Origin: Microbulbifer sp. A4B17
GTDB lineage: Bacteria > Pseudomonadota > Gammaproteobacteria > Pseudomonadales > Cellvibrionaceae
Direction: 5' to 3'
DNA length: 64,000 bases
Assembly (NCBI RefSeq): GCF_003076275.1
Contig: NZ_CP029064.1
Location: forward strand, 3,948,001-4,012,000
The notes beneath the pieces were generated by a model that was given only the letters and a program-made list of their open reading frames with translations, did no database searches and had not been told where the DNA came from. The first letter of the stretch is position 1. Every line of letters begins with the position of its first letter. The position numbers and the translations under genes were made by a program. Shown piece after piece: positions 26,833-36,392 of this stretch.

Positions 26833-27210
26833 TTAAGCGGCAACCATATCGCCCTCAAGCGCCTGAGCCAGGTAGCGGCGGCTGGATTCGCTGGTAACCA
26901 AGTCACTGTGGCACTCCATCGGTGCAGACCCAACCCACTGGGCGTGCCAGCGATACCATTGGGACTCCTCAGCTTTTGCACGAAGCTCTATAAACTCCAC
27001 CTCAGCGGGTGCAAAGCCGAACTCCCGGACTATCTGCCCGGCAAAGGTTTCAAAGTTCTTACTGAGTTGGGCGCCGCTTTCACCACCGGCACACAGAAAA
27101 ACCAGTGTGCGGCCATCTTGCTCAACCCGCTTGAAGCCGATCCAAACAGCCCGGTTCAACCGGTTATGTAACTGTATCGGAGAGAAAAAAAGTGGGATGC
27201 CCTTCATCAT
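26833..27210 (-). CDS. Hypothetical protein
   Basis: I do not recognise this gene. The 125-residue reading begins MMKGIPLFFSPIQLHN and contains KRVEQDGRTLVFLCAGGES and VEFIELRAKAEESQWYRW; no membrane segment, signal peptide or motif is evident. It is convergent with the epimerase gene, only 14 bases away. Start choice is uncertain: ATG 27210 (or 27207), or GTG 27246 with GGAG eight bases before. A TTG still further upstream is less likely. Confidence 0.6.
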   Translation of the reverse strand: MMKGIPLFFSPIQLHNRLNRAVWIGFKRVEQDGRTLVFLCAGGESGAQLSKNFETFAGQIVREFGFAPAEVEFIELRAKAEESQWYRWHAQWVGSAPMECHSDLVTSESSRRYLAQALEGDMVAA

Positions 27211-27418
27211 AAGGTTATCTCGATTATTGTTATGTTTCTTATCCACAGCCGCTACTCCATACAAAAAGGTAATCAATGGGTAAGTCCTGTGGCGCCAGTC
27301 ATCCTAAGCCCGGTACAACTAGCAATCAAGAGCTCTCAATTATTTGGGCTCGACGCCTGATCCCTCAAATCCTGTAGGCCTCTGAGATTACATTTACCAA
27401 AAAGTTCCTTGAAGAGCC

Positions 27419-28201
27419 TTAACAATCTCTGATTGGCGGCAGCGGATTCCATCGGTACCACACCCGCGCCAGTACTTCCCGCCAATAGACCTGAGTCCTC
27501 AGCTGGGAGACAGCATTGGGCAGCCAGCGTCCAAGTCCACTCTGGGCCCGGGCCATCAACTCACCGGCACTTCCTATCGGCAGAGGCTGAACCTGTAAGC
27601 CAGCGCGGGAAAATATTTCCGCTGCGCGAGGCATATGCCACCAGTGAGTGGCCAGCAATACTGATTTCACGTCAGCGCTGCGCAAAATATCAGCACTATT
27701 CACTGCATTCTCTGCAGTAGTACGACTGCAATCATCACGCCAAGTAACAGGAGTGGAAAACTTCCCCTCCAACAAAGCAGCCATCAACTCGGACTCTGCC
27801 AGTTGCTCCCCGGGGTGGACCCGGCCGCCAGATACTAATATCGGCAATTCCTCTGGCGCTTGCTTGACAGCGCCCACGACTCTTTCGAGGCTCGCCGCAG
27901 AAAGCCTTTCCTTGCTCGAATACCTATCGCGGTAACGCCCCGCACCGAGAATCACAACGGCTTCGGGCCTTAAATAGGGCTGGTCGGGGGCCTTGCCTAA
28001 GCGGTTGCCAAGCCAGGATGAAAATGCCGGGGTTGCACCTAGCCAGAGCACGCAAAAGGAAATTACAGCCAGCGGCAGGGAACATTTCTCCAGCAGTGAC
28101 CCTGTTGTAGAAAATCGCAACAGGAATGCAACCAACAACCCCAACAGCGGAGCAGCCGGAGGCATCAGAAGGGTAGCTGCCGCTGTATAGAGCCCATTCA
28201 A
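27419..28201 (-). CDS. YdcF/ElyC-family DUF218 membrane protein
   Basis: A 260-residue protein with two N-terminal membrane helices (about residues 7-30 and 38-58) and a periplasmic DUF218 domain: AVVILGAGRYRDRYS, PILVSGGRVHPGE, DDCSRTTAENAVN and LLATHWWHMPRA. E. coli ElyC, of this family, is involved in cell-envelope integrity. The TTG start at 28201 overlaps the stop of the upstream zinc-ribbon gene, implying coupling; an in-frame ATG at 28165 would cut into the first helix. Confidence 0.82.
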   Translation of the reverse strand: MNGLYTAAATLLMPPAAPLLGLLVAFLLRFSTTGSLLEKCSLPLAVISFCVLWLGATPAFSSWLGNRLGKAPDQPYLRPEAVVILGAGRYRDRYSSKERLSAASLERVVGAVKQAPEELPILVSGGRVHPGEQLAESELMAALLEGKFSTPVTWRDDCSRTTAENAVNSADILRSADVKSVLLATHWWHMPRAAEIFSRAGLQVQPLPIGSAGELMARAQSGLGRWLPNAVSQLRTQVYWREVLARVWYRWNPLPPIRDC

Positions 28202-28647
28202 TACTCGAGACCACCCTCAATCTGACGGAAGCATCCGTAGCCACACCGATGACAGGGGGTGATCTGGGTATTTGCCGGTGGCATAGCCCGGTATCCGCAG
28301 CCCAGACATTGCAACTCCTCATCCGGCCCTACGAATTCCCCCGCCAGGGCCCAGGGCTTGCCCTCTTTGATACAGCGCATTAAATTTGGCCATGCAGTTT
28401 CCGTCGGGTCTGCCGCGTCCAGTAACCAATCACCACTGCGCTCTTCCAGGGTCTTCAACTCACCACCGAGCCCTCGTATGTAATCGGCAGCCCGATGCAG
28501 GTCATCTTTTAACCAGGCGCGCAAAAAGGCCATTTTATTGGCGGTGAGATTCTCAACAGCCAGCTCACCTTCGACCAAATCCTCAAAGTCTTCACGAAAC
28601 TCATTAATGAGATCGTCCTTCGGCGGCAACTTTGGTTCCTTCGTCAC
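28198..28647 (-). CDS. Zinc-ribbon protein, DUF1451/YbeL family
   Basis: A 149-residue protein: an acidic helical N-terminal part (LINEFREDFEDLVEGEL) and a C-terminal zinc ribbon with LQCLGCGYR and CHRCGYGCF, giving two CxxC pairs. ybeL lies next to leuS in E. coli in the same divergent arrangement, which supports the call. GTG start 28647 has a strong GGAGG site. A perfect FNR-type box lies in the gap shared with leuS. Function unknown. Confidence 0.87.
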   Translation of the reverse strand: MTKEPKLPPKDDLINEFREDFEDLVEGELAVENLTANKMAFLRAWLKDDLHRAADYIRGLGGELKTLEERSGDWLLDAADPTETAWPNLMRCIKEGKPWALAGEFVGPDEELQCLGCGYRAMPPANTQITPCHRCGYGCFRQIEGGLEY

Positions 28648-28705
28648 GGTATCCCTCCTATAATCCCGCGTTTACGCATCGTAAAAGATGCACCGGGAGC
28701 GGAAC

Positions 28706-28719
28706 TTGATCGCGATCAA
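28706..28719. promoter_or_regulatory. FNR/Anr-type binding site
   Basis: TTGATCGCGATCAA is an exact match to the FNR consensus TTGAT-N4-ATCAA. It is 59 bases upstream of the ybeL-like start and about 90 bases upstream of leuS. The position suits control of either divergent gene by oxygen-sensing FNR/Anr. Confidence 0.55.
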
Positions 28720-28808
28720 TCTTTACCTATTGTGATGCGCTCACCGCCCCCAATTCACACTGAACAGTTTCCCGCTAATTTTGATCACAGAGTATAGGTC
28801 CCGAATCG

Positions 28809-31406
28809 ATGGAAGAGCAGTACAACCCCTCCGCAGTCGAAGCTTCCGCCCAGGAATTCTGGGAGGCCGAGAAGAGCTTTGAAGTAAAGGAAGACGCCGG
28901 CAGGGAAAAGTTCTACTGCCTATCCATGTTCCCCTACCCCAGCGGCAAACTGCATATGGGACATGTGCGCAATTACACCATTACCGATGTAATTACCCGC
29001 TACCAGCGCATGCAGGGCAAAAACGTATTACACCCCATGGGCTGGGACGCTTTTGGCCTGCCCGCAGAAAACGCAGCGATCCAAAATAAGACCGCGCCAG
29101 CCAAGTGGACCTATGCCAATATCGAATACATGAAGGGCCAGTTGAAAGCCCTGGGTTTTGGTTTCGACTGGTCCCGCGAGCTGGCCACCTGCCAACCCTC
29201 TTACTACCGCTGGGAACAGTGGTTCTTCACTCGCCTCTACGAAAAAGGGCTGGTCTACAAGAAAAACTCGGCAGTGAACTGGTGCCCTCACGACCAAACC
29301 GTACTGGCTAATGAACAGGTCGAAGATGGCGCCTGCTGGCGCTGTGGCACCACCGTTGAGCGTCGCGAACTGGCCCAGTGGTTTATCAAGATCACCGATT
29401 ACGCGGAAGAGCTGCTCGAAGACCTGGACAAGCTGCCCGAGTGGCCGGAGCAGGTGCGCACCATGCAGCGCAACTGGATCGGCAAGAGCCGGGGTGTAGA
29501 GCTGAGCTTCGCCCTGCCAAGGCCCGTTGCGGGTATGAACCACTTCGATGTGTACACCACCCGCCCGGATACACTGATGGGGGTTACCTATGTTTCCCTC
29601 GCTGCCGAGCACCCCATCGCCCTGGAACTTGCCGAGTCCAACCCTGAGCTCAAAGGCTTTATCGCCGAGTGCAAAAAGCAGTCCCTGTCCGAAGCCGATA
29701 TGGCAACGATGGACAAGAAAGGTATGGATACCGGGCTAAAGGCGATTCACCCCATCAGCGGTGAAGAAGTCTCCATATGGGTGGCCAACTACGTACTGAT
29801 GGATTACGGCTCCGGTGCAGTGATGGCGGTACCGGCGCACGACCAGCGCGACTGGGAGTTTGCGCAAAAATACCAGCTGCCCGTCACACAAGTTATCGGG
29901 GCTGCCGATGGCGAGCCTGTCGACCTGGAAAAAGAAGCTTACACAGACAAAGGCAAGCTGGTGAATTCCGGCAGTTTTGACGGCCTGGATTTTGATGGTG
30001 CCTTTACGGCTATTTCTGAAGCATTGATAGCCGCAGGCAAAGGCCGGGTAAAAACCAACTACCGCTTGCGGGACTGGGGTGTCTCACGCCAGCGCTATTG
30101 GGGCGCGCCCATTCCCATGTTCAACCTGGCAGATGGAGGGGAGATCCCGGTACCGGCCGACAAGCTGCCGATCCTGTTACCGGAAGATGTCGAACTCGAC
30201 GGCGTTCAGTCACCCATCAAAGCCGACCCGGAGTGGCGCAAGGATGTGCTTAACGGTACTCCTGTAGAGCGGGAAACAGACACCTTCGATACCTTTATGG
30301 AGTCCAGCTGGTACTATGCCCGCTATACCTGCCCAGATTTTGAGGAGGGTATGCTGGATCCGGACCGCGCAAACTACTGGCTCCCCGTCGACCAGTATGT
30401 AGGTGGTATCGAACACGCTATTCTGCACCTTCTCTACGCGCGCTTCTTCCATAAGCTGATGCGGGATGAGGGGCTGGTTAATAGCGATGAGCCCTTCAAG
30501 CAGCTGCTGTGTCAGGGCATGGTGTTGGCCGAATCCTTCTATAAGGAAGAGCACGGCCACAAGACCTGGATCAACCCCGCAGATGTGGACGTCGAGCGCG
30601 ATGACAAGGGCAAGCCGACCAAAGCGATTGAGCGAGCCACCGGCGAAGAGATTATTGCCGGCGGCGTGGTAAAGATGTCCAAATCCAAGAACAACGGCAT
30701 AGACCCTCATGCTGCGGTTGAGGAGTACGGTGCCGATACCGTGCGCCTGTTCACCATGTTTGCCGCCCCTCCGGAGCAGACCCTTGAGTGGCACGATGCC
30801 GGTGTGGAAGGTGCGAGTCGCTTCCTGCGCAAACTCTGGAAGACCGTTCACGCCCATATTGCCGCAGGCTCCAGTGAAGCACAGATCGACCAGCAGTCCC
30901 TCAATGACAAGCAACAGCAGCTGCGCCGCAAAACCCACGAAACGATCCAGAAAGTGGGCGATGACTATGGCCGCCGCCAAACCTTTAATACCGCTATCGC
31001 TGCGGTAATGGAACTGCTGAATGAGATCGGTAAGCTGGCGGATCGCAACAGTGGTCAAGGACTGGCAGTAGAGAGAGAGGCACTGCAGGCAGCAGTTTTA
31101 CTCCTGGCTCCGGTAACCCCTCATATCTGCCATCAGTTGTGGCAGGTTCTGGGTAATATCAGCGCCCTGATTGATGCACCCTGGCCGGCAGTAGATGAAA
31201 AAGCACTGGTGCGCACCTCGATTACCTTGGTAGTCCAGGTCAATGGGAAGGTGCGCGCAAAGCTGGATGCGCCCGCCGACGCAGACAAAGAGAGCCTGGA
31301 AAAGCTCGCCCTTGCCGATGAAAACGTCCAGAAATTTATCGGTGAAGCTACTGTGCGTAAAGTTATCGTAGTGCCTGGCAAATTAGTAAATATTGTCGCC
31401 AAGTAA
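28809..31406 (+). CDS. leuS: Leucyl-tRNA synthetase
   Basis: Charges tRNA-Leu. The 865 residues match the bacterial enzyme. The HIGH-type motif is [15 protein letters not shown] near residue 40, the CP1 editing domain has [11 protein letters not shown] and ends near residue 420 ([16 protein letters not shown]), and KMSKSKNNG near residue 620 is the KMSKS loop; a helical anticodon-binding domain follows. It is followed by lptE and holA in the classical order. Start ATG 28809 gives the normal N terminus ([11 protein letters not shown]). Confidence 0.98.
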   Translation: MEEQYNPSAVEASAQEFWEAEKSFEVKEDAGREKFYCLSMFPYPSGKLHMGHVRNYTITDVITRYQRMQGKNVLHPMGWDAFGLPAENAAIQNKTAPAKWTYANIEYMKGQLKALGFGFDWSRELATCQPSYYRWEQWFFTRLYEKGLVYKKNSAVNWCPHDQTVLANEQVEDGACWRCGTTVERRELAQWFIKITDYAEELLEDLDKLPEWPEQVRTMQRNWIGKSRGVELSFALPRPVAGMNHFDVYTTRPDTLMGVTYVSLAAEHPIALELAESNPELKGFIAECKKQSLSEADMATMDKKGMDTGLKAIHPISGEEVSIWVANYVLMDYGSGAVMAVPAHDQRDWEFAQKYQLPVTQVIGAADGEPVDLEKEAYTDKGKLVNSGSFDGLDFDGAFTAISEALIAAGKGRVKTNYRLRDWGVSRQRYWGAPIPMFNLADGGEIPVPADKLPILLPEDVELDGVQSPIKADPEWRKDVLNGTPVERETDTFDTFMESSWYYARYTCPDFEEGMLDPDRANYWLPVDQYVGGIEHAILHLLYARFFHKLMRDEGLVNSDEPFKQLLCQGMVLAESFYKEEHGHKTWINPADVDVERDDKGKPTKAIERATGEEIIAGGVVKMSKSKNNGIDPHAAVEEYGADTVRLFTMFAAPPEQTLEWHDAGVEGASRFLRKLWKTVHAHIAAGSSEAQIDQQSLNDKQQQLRRKTHETIQKVGDDYGRRQTFNTAIAAVMELLNEIGKLADRNSGQGLAVEREALQAAVLLLAPVTPHICHQLWQVLGNISALIDAPWPAVDEKALVRTSITLVVQVNGKVRAKLDAPADADKESLEKLALADENVQKFIGEATVRKVIVVPGKLVNIVAK

Positions 31407-31423
31407 AGACCCACAATAAGATC

Positions 31424-31444
31424 GCCGGGAGCTGTACTCCCGGC
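31424..31444 (+). other. Intercistronic hairpin leuS-lptE
   Basis: GCCGGGAG and CTCCCGGC form an eight-base stem with a five-base loop, 17 bases past the leuS stop. Without a T-run, read-through to lptE is likely. Confidence 0.5.
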
Positions 31445-31492
31445 CCGCTTAAGTCAGCTTCCTGTAGCCGACAAGACCAAGGCAAGTAGTTT

Positions 31493-32017
31493 ATGAAAAC
31501 AATCGCAAGTCGAGTCTTTATTTTCCTTCTCGCTATCACCATTGCCGGTTGTGGCTGGCATCTAAGAGGCGCACCTAAAAACTTTCCTCCTGGAAGCACA
31601 CTATATATATCTACAGAAAATCCCCGCAGTGACATTGCAGATCAATTAACTCGACTGCTAAACAATGCTGGTATACCTATGGCGGAGTCTCCTGCAGAAT
31701 CAGACTATGTTTTGATTATTCACCAGGAAACTGAGCGGAAACTGACGGTAGCTGTGGACTCTGAAGGCCGGGCCTCAGAGTACGAGCTGATTACCAGTGC
31801 AATATACAGTGTACGAACTGCTAGTGGAGAAGTACTCCTTAATAAAGCGCAGGCCGATGTTTACCGAACCTTGGAATGGGATACCGATGAAATTGTCAGT
31901 AAGAGTGAAGAGGAAAATACGTTGCGTGCTGAAATGCAACGGGAGCTTATCGGCCGCATTATCGACCGCTTACGACGCATAGACGTGAATGCCTCATTAG
32001 AAGACAAGAGCTACTAG
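31493..32017 (+). CDS. lptE: LPS-assembly lipoprotein LptE
   Basis: The lipoprotein plug of the LptD outer-membrane translocon. The signal peptide ends at a lipobox (ITIAGC, Cys at about residue 21), followed by the family's GWHLRGAPKNFPPG. The 174-residue length is typical. Encoded between leuS and holA as in E. coli. AT-richness is a little above that of leuS. The 13-base gap to holA suggests one transcript. Confidence 0.92.
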   Translation: MKTIASRVFIFLLAITIAGCGWHLRGAPKNFPPGSTLYISTENPRSDIADQLTRLLNNAGIPMAESPAESDYVLIIHQETERKLTVAVDSEGRASEYELITSAIYSVRTASGEVLLNKAQADVYRTLEWDTDEIVSKSEEENTLRAEMQRELIGRIIDRLRRIDVNASLEDKSY

Positions 32018-32030
32018 GTTAGTTTTATTA

Positions 32031-33035
32031 ATGCGCGTTAACCCCCATCAATTATCACAAAATCTAAAAAAGGGCCTATCACCAATCTTTATTATCACTG
32101 GTGATGAGCCCTTAATAGTACAAGAGTGCTGCGATTTAGTTCGCTCAACAGCAAAAAAGCACGGTTTCACCGAGCGAGAACTTATTCACGCAGAACATAA
32201 TTTTGACTGGAGCACGCTGGTTGCTTCAGCCGGAAATATGTCTCTTTTTGCAGAAAAAAAACTCGTCGAGCTGCGTTTGCCCGGAGGTAAACCGGGGGAT
32301 AAGGGCAGTAAAGCCCTGCAAGAGTTTGCTTCACTAGCAAGTGAGGATCTTTTGCTTTTACTGGTATTACCGAAACTTGATAAATCACAGCTCAACAGCA
32401 AATGGGTCAAGGTCTTAGAACAATCGGGAGTACTGGTTCAGGTATGGCCTGTGACTATTCAGGAAATGCCCCGTTGGATCAACCAGCGCCTTACATCAGC
32501 AGGCCTCTCAGCCGAACCCGAAGCAGTACAAATCCTGGCAGAAAGAGTAGAAGGCAACCTGCTTGCCGCAAGCCAGGAGATAGAAAAGCTTAAGCTTTCC
32601 AGCCCCGGGCAAGAGATCACCCGGGAAATGATGGAGCATAGTGTTACCAGCTCCGCACGCTACAGTGTCTTTAACCTAATCGATACCGTTTTATCTGGTG
32701 ACTCAGTTAAGGCTGTCAAAACACTCGACGGATTACGGATTGAAGGTATTGAGCCGCCCATTGTACTTTGGGCCATAGCAAGAGAAATTCGCACCCTTCT
32801 CGATATCATGGAAAAACTGGATCAAGGCCAACCTCTTGCAAGGTTAGTCAGGCTACAAAAGCGACAACCACTGATCCAGGGAGCCCTCCACAGACTTAAC
32901 AAAAGGCAGCTGGAGAGTCTGTTAATTCGTGCACGAGCGATAGATGTTTCTATCAAAGGGGGAAGTGGGCAGCAATCTCCATGGACAGGGCTATTAGAGT
33001 TGACTCTCAATTTTTGCGGACAGAGAACCATTTAA
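32031..33035 (+). CDS. holA: DNA polymerase III delta subunit
   Basis: Clamp-loader subunit that opens the beta clamp. The 334 residues carry SPIFIITGDEPLIVQE at the N terminus, WINQRLTSAGL, LLAASQEIEKL and a C-terminal helical domain. The order leuS-lptE-holA is conserved. In E. coli nadD follows; here the next genes are curli genes on the other strand, so nadD has been separated. A bidirectional terminator ends the gene. Confidence 0.95.
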   Translation: MRVNPHQLSQNLKKGLSPIFIITGDEPLIVQECCDLVRSTAKKHGFTERELIHAEHNFDWSTLVASAGNMSLFAEKKLVELRLPGGKPGDKGSKALQEFASLASEDLLLLLVLPKLDKSQLNSKWVKVLEQSGVLVQVWPVTIQEMPRWINQRLTSAGLSAEPEAVQILAERVEGNLLAASQEIEKLKLSSPGQEITREMMEHSVTSSARYSVFNLIDTVLSGDSVKAVKTLDGLRIEGIEPPIVLWAIAREIRTLLDIMEKLDQGQPLARLVRLQKRQPLIQGALHRLNKRQLESLLIRARAIDVSIKGGSGQQSPWTGLLELTLNFCGQRTI

Positions 33036-33079
33036 TCGATCTTACTCTGGATAAAACTCAGTTTCTCTTTTTATATATA

Positions 33080-33107
33080 AAAAACCGCCCCTTTGGGGCG
33101 GTTTTTT
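33080..33107. terminator. Bidirectional intrinsic terminator between holA and csgA
   Basis: AAAAAACCGCCCC, loop TTT, GGGGCGGTTTTTT: a GC-rich stem flanked by A and T tracts, so it works for both convergent genes. Confidence 0.93.
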
Positions 33108-33128
33108 CATATCTGAAACTTTTTAGAA

Positions 33129-34307
33129 TCAGTTCTGGGAGATAGTAGCAACGTTGCTGGTACCAACCTGCTCAATGCTAGCCATATTATATGCACTGGA
33201 CTGATTAACAGTAGCGATATTCTCGTAACCGCCCTGCCCAACATGAGCGGAATGCTCGTAGCCAGTTTGAGCCACAGTAATCAGGTTATCGCCACCAAAG
33301 TCTTGGTGAACATCTGCCAGGTTCAAATCTCCCGCCTGATCAATATCTACAGTATTTGCAACACCAGCACTGTAACCATAGGCATAGTTGCTGTTGCCTG
33401 TCTGACCAATATTTGCCAGGTTTGCATCGCCATACTGACCGAAGTCAGCACTATTCATGTCACCGGTTTGAACAAGATTAGCAGTGTTATCAAAGCCGGA
33501 TTGAGCCATATAACCCAAGTTATTGGTCTCATTCTGGGTAATATTGGCAACGTTGTTAGCACCTGATTGGTAACCAAAAGCAGCGTTAGCATCACCTTGC
33601 TGCAGGATAGTAGCGGTGTTGCTAATGCCTGATTGAGACAGGTCGAGCAGGTTAATATCACCGTTCTGCATCAGGTTTGCAGTGTTTTCAGCACCTGACT
33701 GATAGACAGCACCCACGTTGAAGTCACCTACCTGACCCCCAGCAAAACCATCAAATGAAGAGTACCATGTGCTGTTCCAAACACCGTTATTATCGCCTAC
33801 CTGGGTGCTGACGAAATAGTTACCATCACCTTCCTGTTGCAGAACACCCATGTTGTCGTTGCCGTCCTGATACATATCGGCATAGCTGAAGTTTGAGTCA
33901 GTATACTGATCCAAGTGGATCATATTCTCACTACCAAACTGCGCAGCGTAGGCTCTATTGTAAGAACCGGTCCACTGGTGGATAGTTCCTGAGTTACCTT
34001 CCCCATCCTGGTAGGCCATAGCCTCACTGCCCATTTGGTTCGTTTGGCTCGTGTAAGCTATGTTGCGGTTACCAAGTTGGGTTTGATCGATGTAGTTATC
34101 ATCGGCTGACGCCTGATATGTAGTAGCTACGTTATCATTACCTTCCTGCCACTGATAGGCAGCGTTGTTGTTAGCGGCAGATACCTGGGTAACATCTGCA
34201 TAGTTATCCTCACCGAGCTGTACCTGATCACCGTAGTTACTATCAGCTACAGCCTGGCCTGCGCTAGCAATCAAAGCAATAGCAGCAGCAAGTGTAATCT
34301 TTTTCAT
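33129..34307 (-). CDS. csgA: Major curlin subunit CsgA, expanded
   Basis: Secreted amyloid that polymerises into curli fibres. A signal peptide (MKKITLAAAIALIASAGQAVA) is followed by about 371 residues of imperfect curlin repeats with the pattern N-x5-Q-x-G-x2-N (for example NTANLMQNGDIN, NVANITQNETN, NTANLVQTGDMN), predicted to make a beta-solenoid. By length that is roughly 16 units of about 22 residues; E. coli CsgA has 5 in 151 residues. Gln and Asn ladder positions are well kept. Encoded 54 bases after csgB. A terminator follows the gene. Confidence 0.92.
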   Translation of the reverse strand: MKKITLAAAIALIASAGQAVADSNYGDQVQLGEDNYADVTQVSAANNNAAYQWQEGNDNVATTYQASADDNYIDQTQLGNRNIAYTSQTNQMGSEAMAYQDGEGNSGTIHQWTGSYNRAYAAQFGSENMIHLDQYTDSNFSYADMYQDGNDNMGVLQQEGDGNYFVSTQVGDNNGVWNSTWYSSFDGFAGGQVGDFNVGAVYQSGAENTANLMQNGDINLLDLSQSGISNTATILQQGDANAAFGYQSGANNVANITQNETNNLGYMAQSGFDNTANLVQTGDMNSADFGQYGDANLANIGQTGNSNYAYGYSAGVANTVDIDQAGDLNLADVHQDFGGDNLITVAQTGYEHSAHVGQGGYENIATVNQSSAYNMASIEQVGTSNVATISQN

Positions 34308-34361
34308 CTATCAATCTCCCTCAGAATAAAATTATAAATACAAGTAAAATAGTGCAATGCC

Positions 34362-34847
34362 TTAATCGTACTGCACCAGTTGCACCGCATGGTCGTCACC
34401 GAACTGCGCGACAAAACCAAACAATCCATCACCATTTTGAATAATATTTGCAGAGTTTCCGTAGCCCACCTGGCTGATTAAAGCCACATTGTCTACGCCA
34501 TTCTGTATCGCTGTAGCTTGGTTGTAGGCTCCCGACTGAGATATCGCAGCATAATTAGAATCGCCTGTCTGATGCACCAACGCCGCATTGGAGTCACCCT
34601 CCTGTATCAGGACAGCCTGGTTGTAAAGGCCAGACTGGGTAACTTCAGCAAGGTTGTGATCACCCACTTGTGAAACCTGAGCCAGGTTACCCGTAATAGA
34701 ATCTTTCCTTAACAGGAGAAGATCCAGAGCTCCCTGCCCTGCAGACAATTCATTGTGGTCATCTAAATCAGAAGCCCAGCAAACCGAAAGCGGTAAAACC
34801 AGAAACAGAAATAAAATTGCCGTTACTCGTTTAGCTGTAGCAATCAC
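34362..34847 (-). CDS. csgB: Curlin nucleator CsgB
   Basis: Membrane-anchored nucleator that starts CsgA polymerisation. N-terminal signal (VTAILFLFLVLPLSVCWA), then five or so curlin repeats (NLAEVTQSGLYNQA, NAALVHQTGDSNYA, NVALISQVGYGNSA) and an end VQLVQYD instead of a further full repeat. Length is close to E. coli CsgB (151 residues). A TTG at 34850 also opens the frame, but GTG 34847 has better spacing from GAGAGG. It probably forms an operon with csgA. A 248-base gap from csgG likely holds the csgBA promoter. Confidence 0.9.
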   Translation of the reverse strand: MIATAKRVTAILFLFLVLPLSVCWASDLDDHNELSAGQGALDLLLLRKDSITGNLAQVSQVGDHNLAEVTQSGLYNQAVLIQEGDSNAALVHQTGDSNYAAISQSGAYNQATAIQNGVDNVALISQVGYGNSANIIQNGDGLFGFVAQFGDDHAVQLVQYD

Positions 34848-35095
34848 CAACCACCTCTCTATAAAGAACGGTTAACAACTATAAGAAACAACGTAAACAA
34901 CTATAGGTAAAAACAAATAAATATTAAATCAGAAGAAAGATTATATTTAATGAAAAAGAGCAAGAGGAACGTAAAACTTTTGTATTAGGCTTGAATATAA
35001 ACCTAATACACACAAAATTTAATAAAATTCCATTCCATTAAATTACATATAAAAACAGAGATATACACCAACAATTTTTAAATATCTTTAAAGAT

Positions 35096-35941
35096 TTATA
35101 AAATTTTAACTGGAGTAGCCGCATATTCACTAAGGACAGACATAGGATACTGACTGTTATCTTCCAAAGCCCACAAATTAGCATTCACCCCCTGGGATAT
35201 TAGGTGAATTACCGCAGACTCTATTGCTGATAGAACGCATAACTGGGCGGGGTCATTAGTTGTCATACCAGCTTCAATTTCAAGTAAGCGTTTATACTCT
35301 ACAAAAGTATATACATCACCCTGAACCTGCCTGGACAAGATTTTTTTGCTAGTTAAAACACTGCTGAGTACTCGCCCGCTTCGCACATCCACCGCACGCA
35401 GATTTACCGTGACTTCATCCACACGATATTGTTCAGAAATGCCAATTCCAAAATATCGGGCACCCGCTCCCCCCGTCTTAATATTGGTATCGTAACCGAC
35501 TATCCCACCTTCAAGCATAATGTTGGCTGACATAAGTGAAGGTAGATCAAATACAGGACTGGCAGAGTTATCCTGCTCCTTTAGTGCTGCACGAATTATC
35601 TTTCTCTCAGTCAGAAGGTTTTGCAGTCCCTCGCGCTCAAGCGTAACAAACCAGCCAGATTCATTTAGGACCTGGACCAGCATGGCAGCAGCTCCTTGAG
35701 TAACAGCTGTAGAGAATGAGCTGGAGGGCGCAGGTCTGTATTGGCCAGTCTGATCACTAAAACCATACACAGCTGCAACTATTTTTCCTCTGGGAGCAGG
35801 TAAACTGACTAAGTCAGAATAGGTACTCATTCGATCTGTCAGCGTTGCTTTCTGCTGGCCGGGACCAAATAGTGCTTCCTTGACGGAACTGCATCCACTT
35901 AGACTGAAAATAATTAGAAAAACAAATATTCGAGACAACAT
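35096..35941 (-). CDS. csgG: Curli secretion channel lipoprotein CsgG
   Basis: Forms the nonameric outer-membrane pore for curlins. A lipobox (FSLSGC) follows a short signal, then the family text SLPAPRGKIVAAVYGFSDQTGQY, QGAAAMLVQVLNESGWFVTLEREGLQNLLTERKI (quoted in pieces) and NIMLEGGIVGYDTN. The 281-residue length matches E. coli CsgG (277). ATG 35941 gives the proper signal peptide; an upstream TTG is rejected. Gene order csgD-E-F-G is the normal accessory set. Confidence 0.94.
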   Translation of the reverse strand: MLSRIFVFLIIFSLSGCSSVKEALFGPGQQKATLTDRMSTYSDLVSLPAPRGKIVAAVYGFSDQTGQYRPAPSSSFSTAVTQGAAAMLVQVLNESGWFVTLEREGLQNLLTERKIIRAALKEQDNSASPVFDLPSLMSANIMLEGGIVGYDTNIKTGGAGARYFGIGISEQYRVDEVTVNLRAVDVRSGRVLSSVLTSKKILSRQVQGDVYTFVEYKRLLEIEAGMTTNDPAQLCVLSAIESAVIHLISQGVNANLWALEDNSQYPMSVLSEYAATPVKIL

Positions 35942-35981
35942 CTCACCACCCCACAAAACCAAAGCATTTAAATAATATTTA

Positions 35982-36392
35982 TTAGTTACTTGGATTGAGA
36001 CCCACTACTACAATCTCTGATATTTCGCCGGTAACGGCATCAGTAATTGTTATTGTTAACTCACCATCCAGATCGACAATATTTACGATATAGTCATCGG
36101 TTACCAAAGTGCCATCATTGCCATTTCCCACATCTGTTAATAGTTGTGACAACAGTCGTGATTCCAATGTATCAGTAAATCTATCCAAAGAAGACGAGTC
36201 AGAGTAAGGTGATTTCTTAGCATCAGGGTCTTTTTTGCTATTCTGTGCACTGGCATTATTTAGCAAATAATTACCATTGAGAGGGTTTCCTCCAAACGAA
36301 GGATTAACTGGTGTATACACCAACTCCGTTGCATTCACTAAATTAGAAAAAGAAAAAAGGAACACAACAGCTGTAAGAAAATTTTTCATCAT
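35982..36392 (-). CDS. csgF: Curli assembly protein CsgF
   Basis: Secreted chaperone that links CsgB to the CsgG pore at the cell surface. Signal peptide (FLTAVVFLFSFSNLVNA), then the mature start TELVYTPVNPSFGGNPLNGNYLLNNA (given as TELVYTPVNPSF and GGNPLNGNYLLNNA), which is the CsgG-binding region and highly conserved. 136 residues is the usual length. Its start overlaps the csgE stop, so translation is coupled. Confidence 0.94.
   Translation of the reverse strand: MMKNFLTAVVFLFSFSNLVNATELVYTPVNPSFGGNPLNGNYLLNNASAQNSKKDPDAKKSPYSDSSSLDRFTDTLESRLLSQLLTDVGNGNDGTLVTDDYIVNIVDLDGELTITITDAVTGEISEIVVVGLNPSN

Noticed and set aside
33129..34307. Tandem curlin repeats as a possible satellite repeat or CRISPR-like array
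   Set aside because: The repeats are protein-level, imperfect and in frame within csgA.
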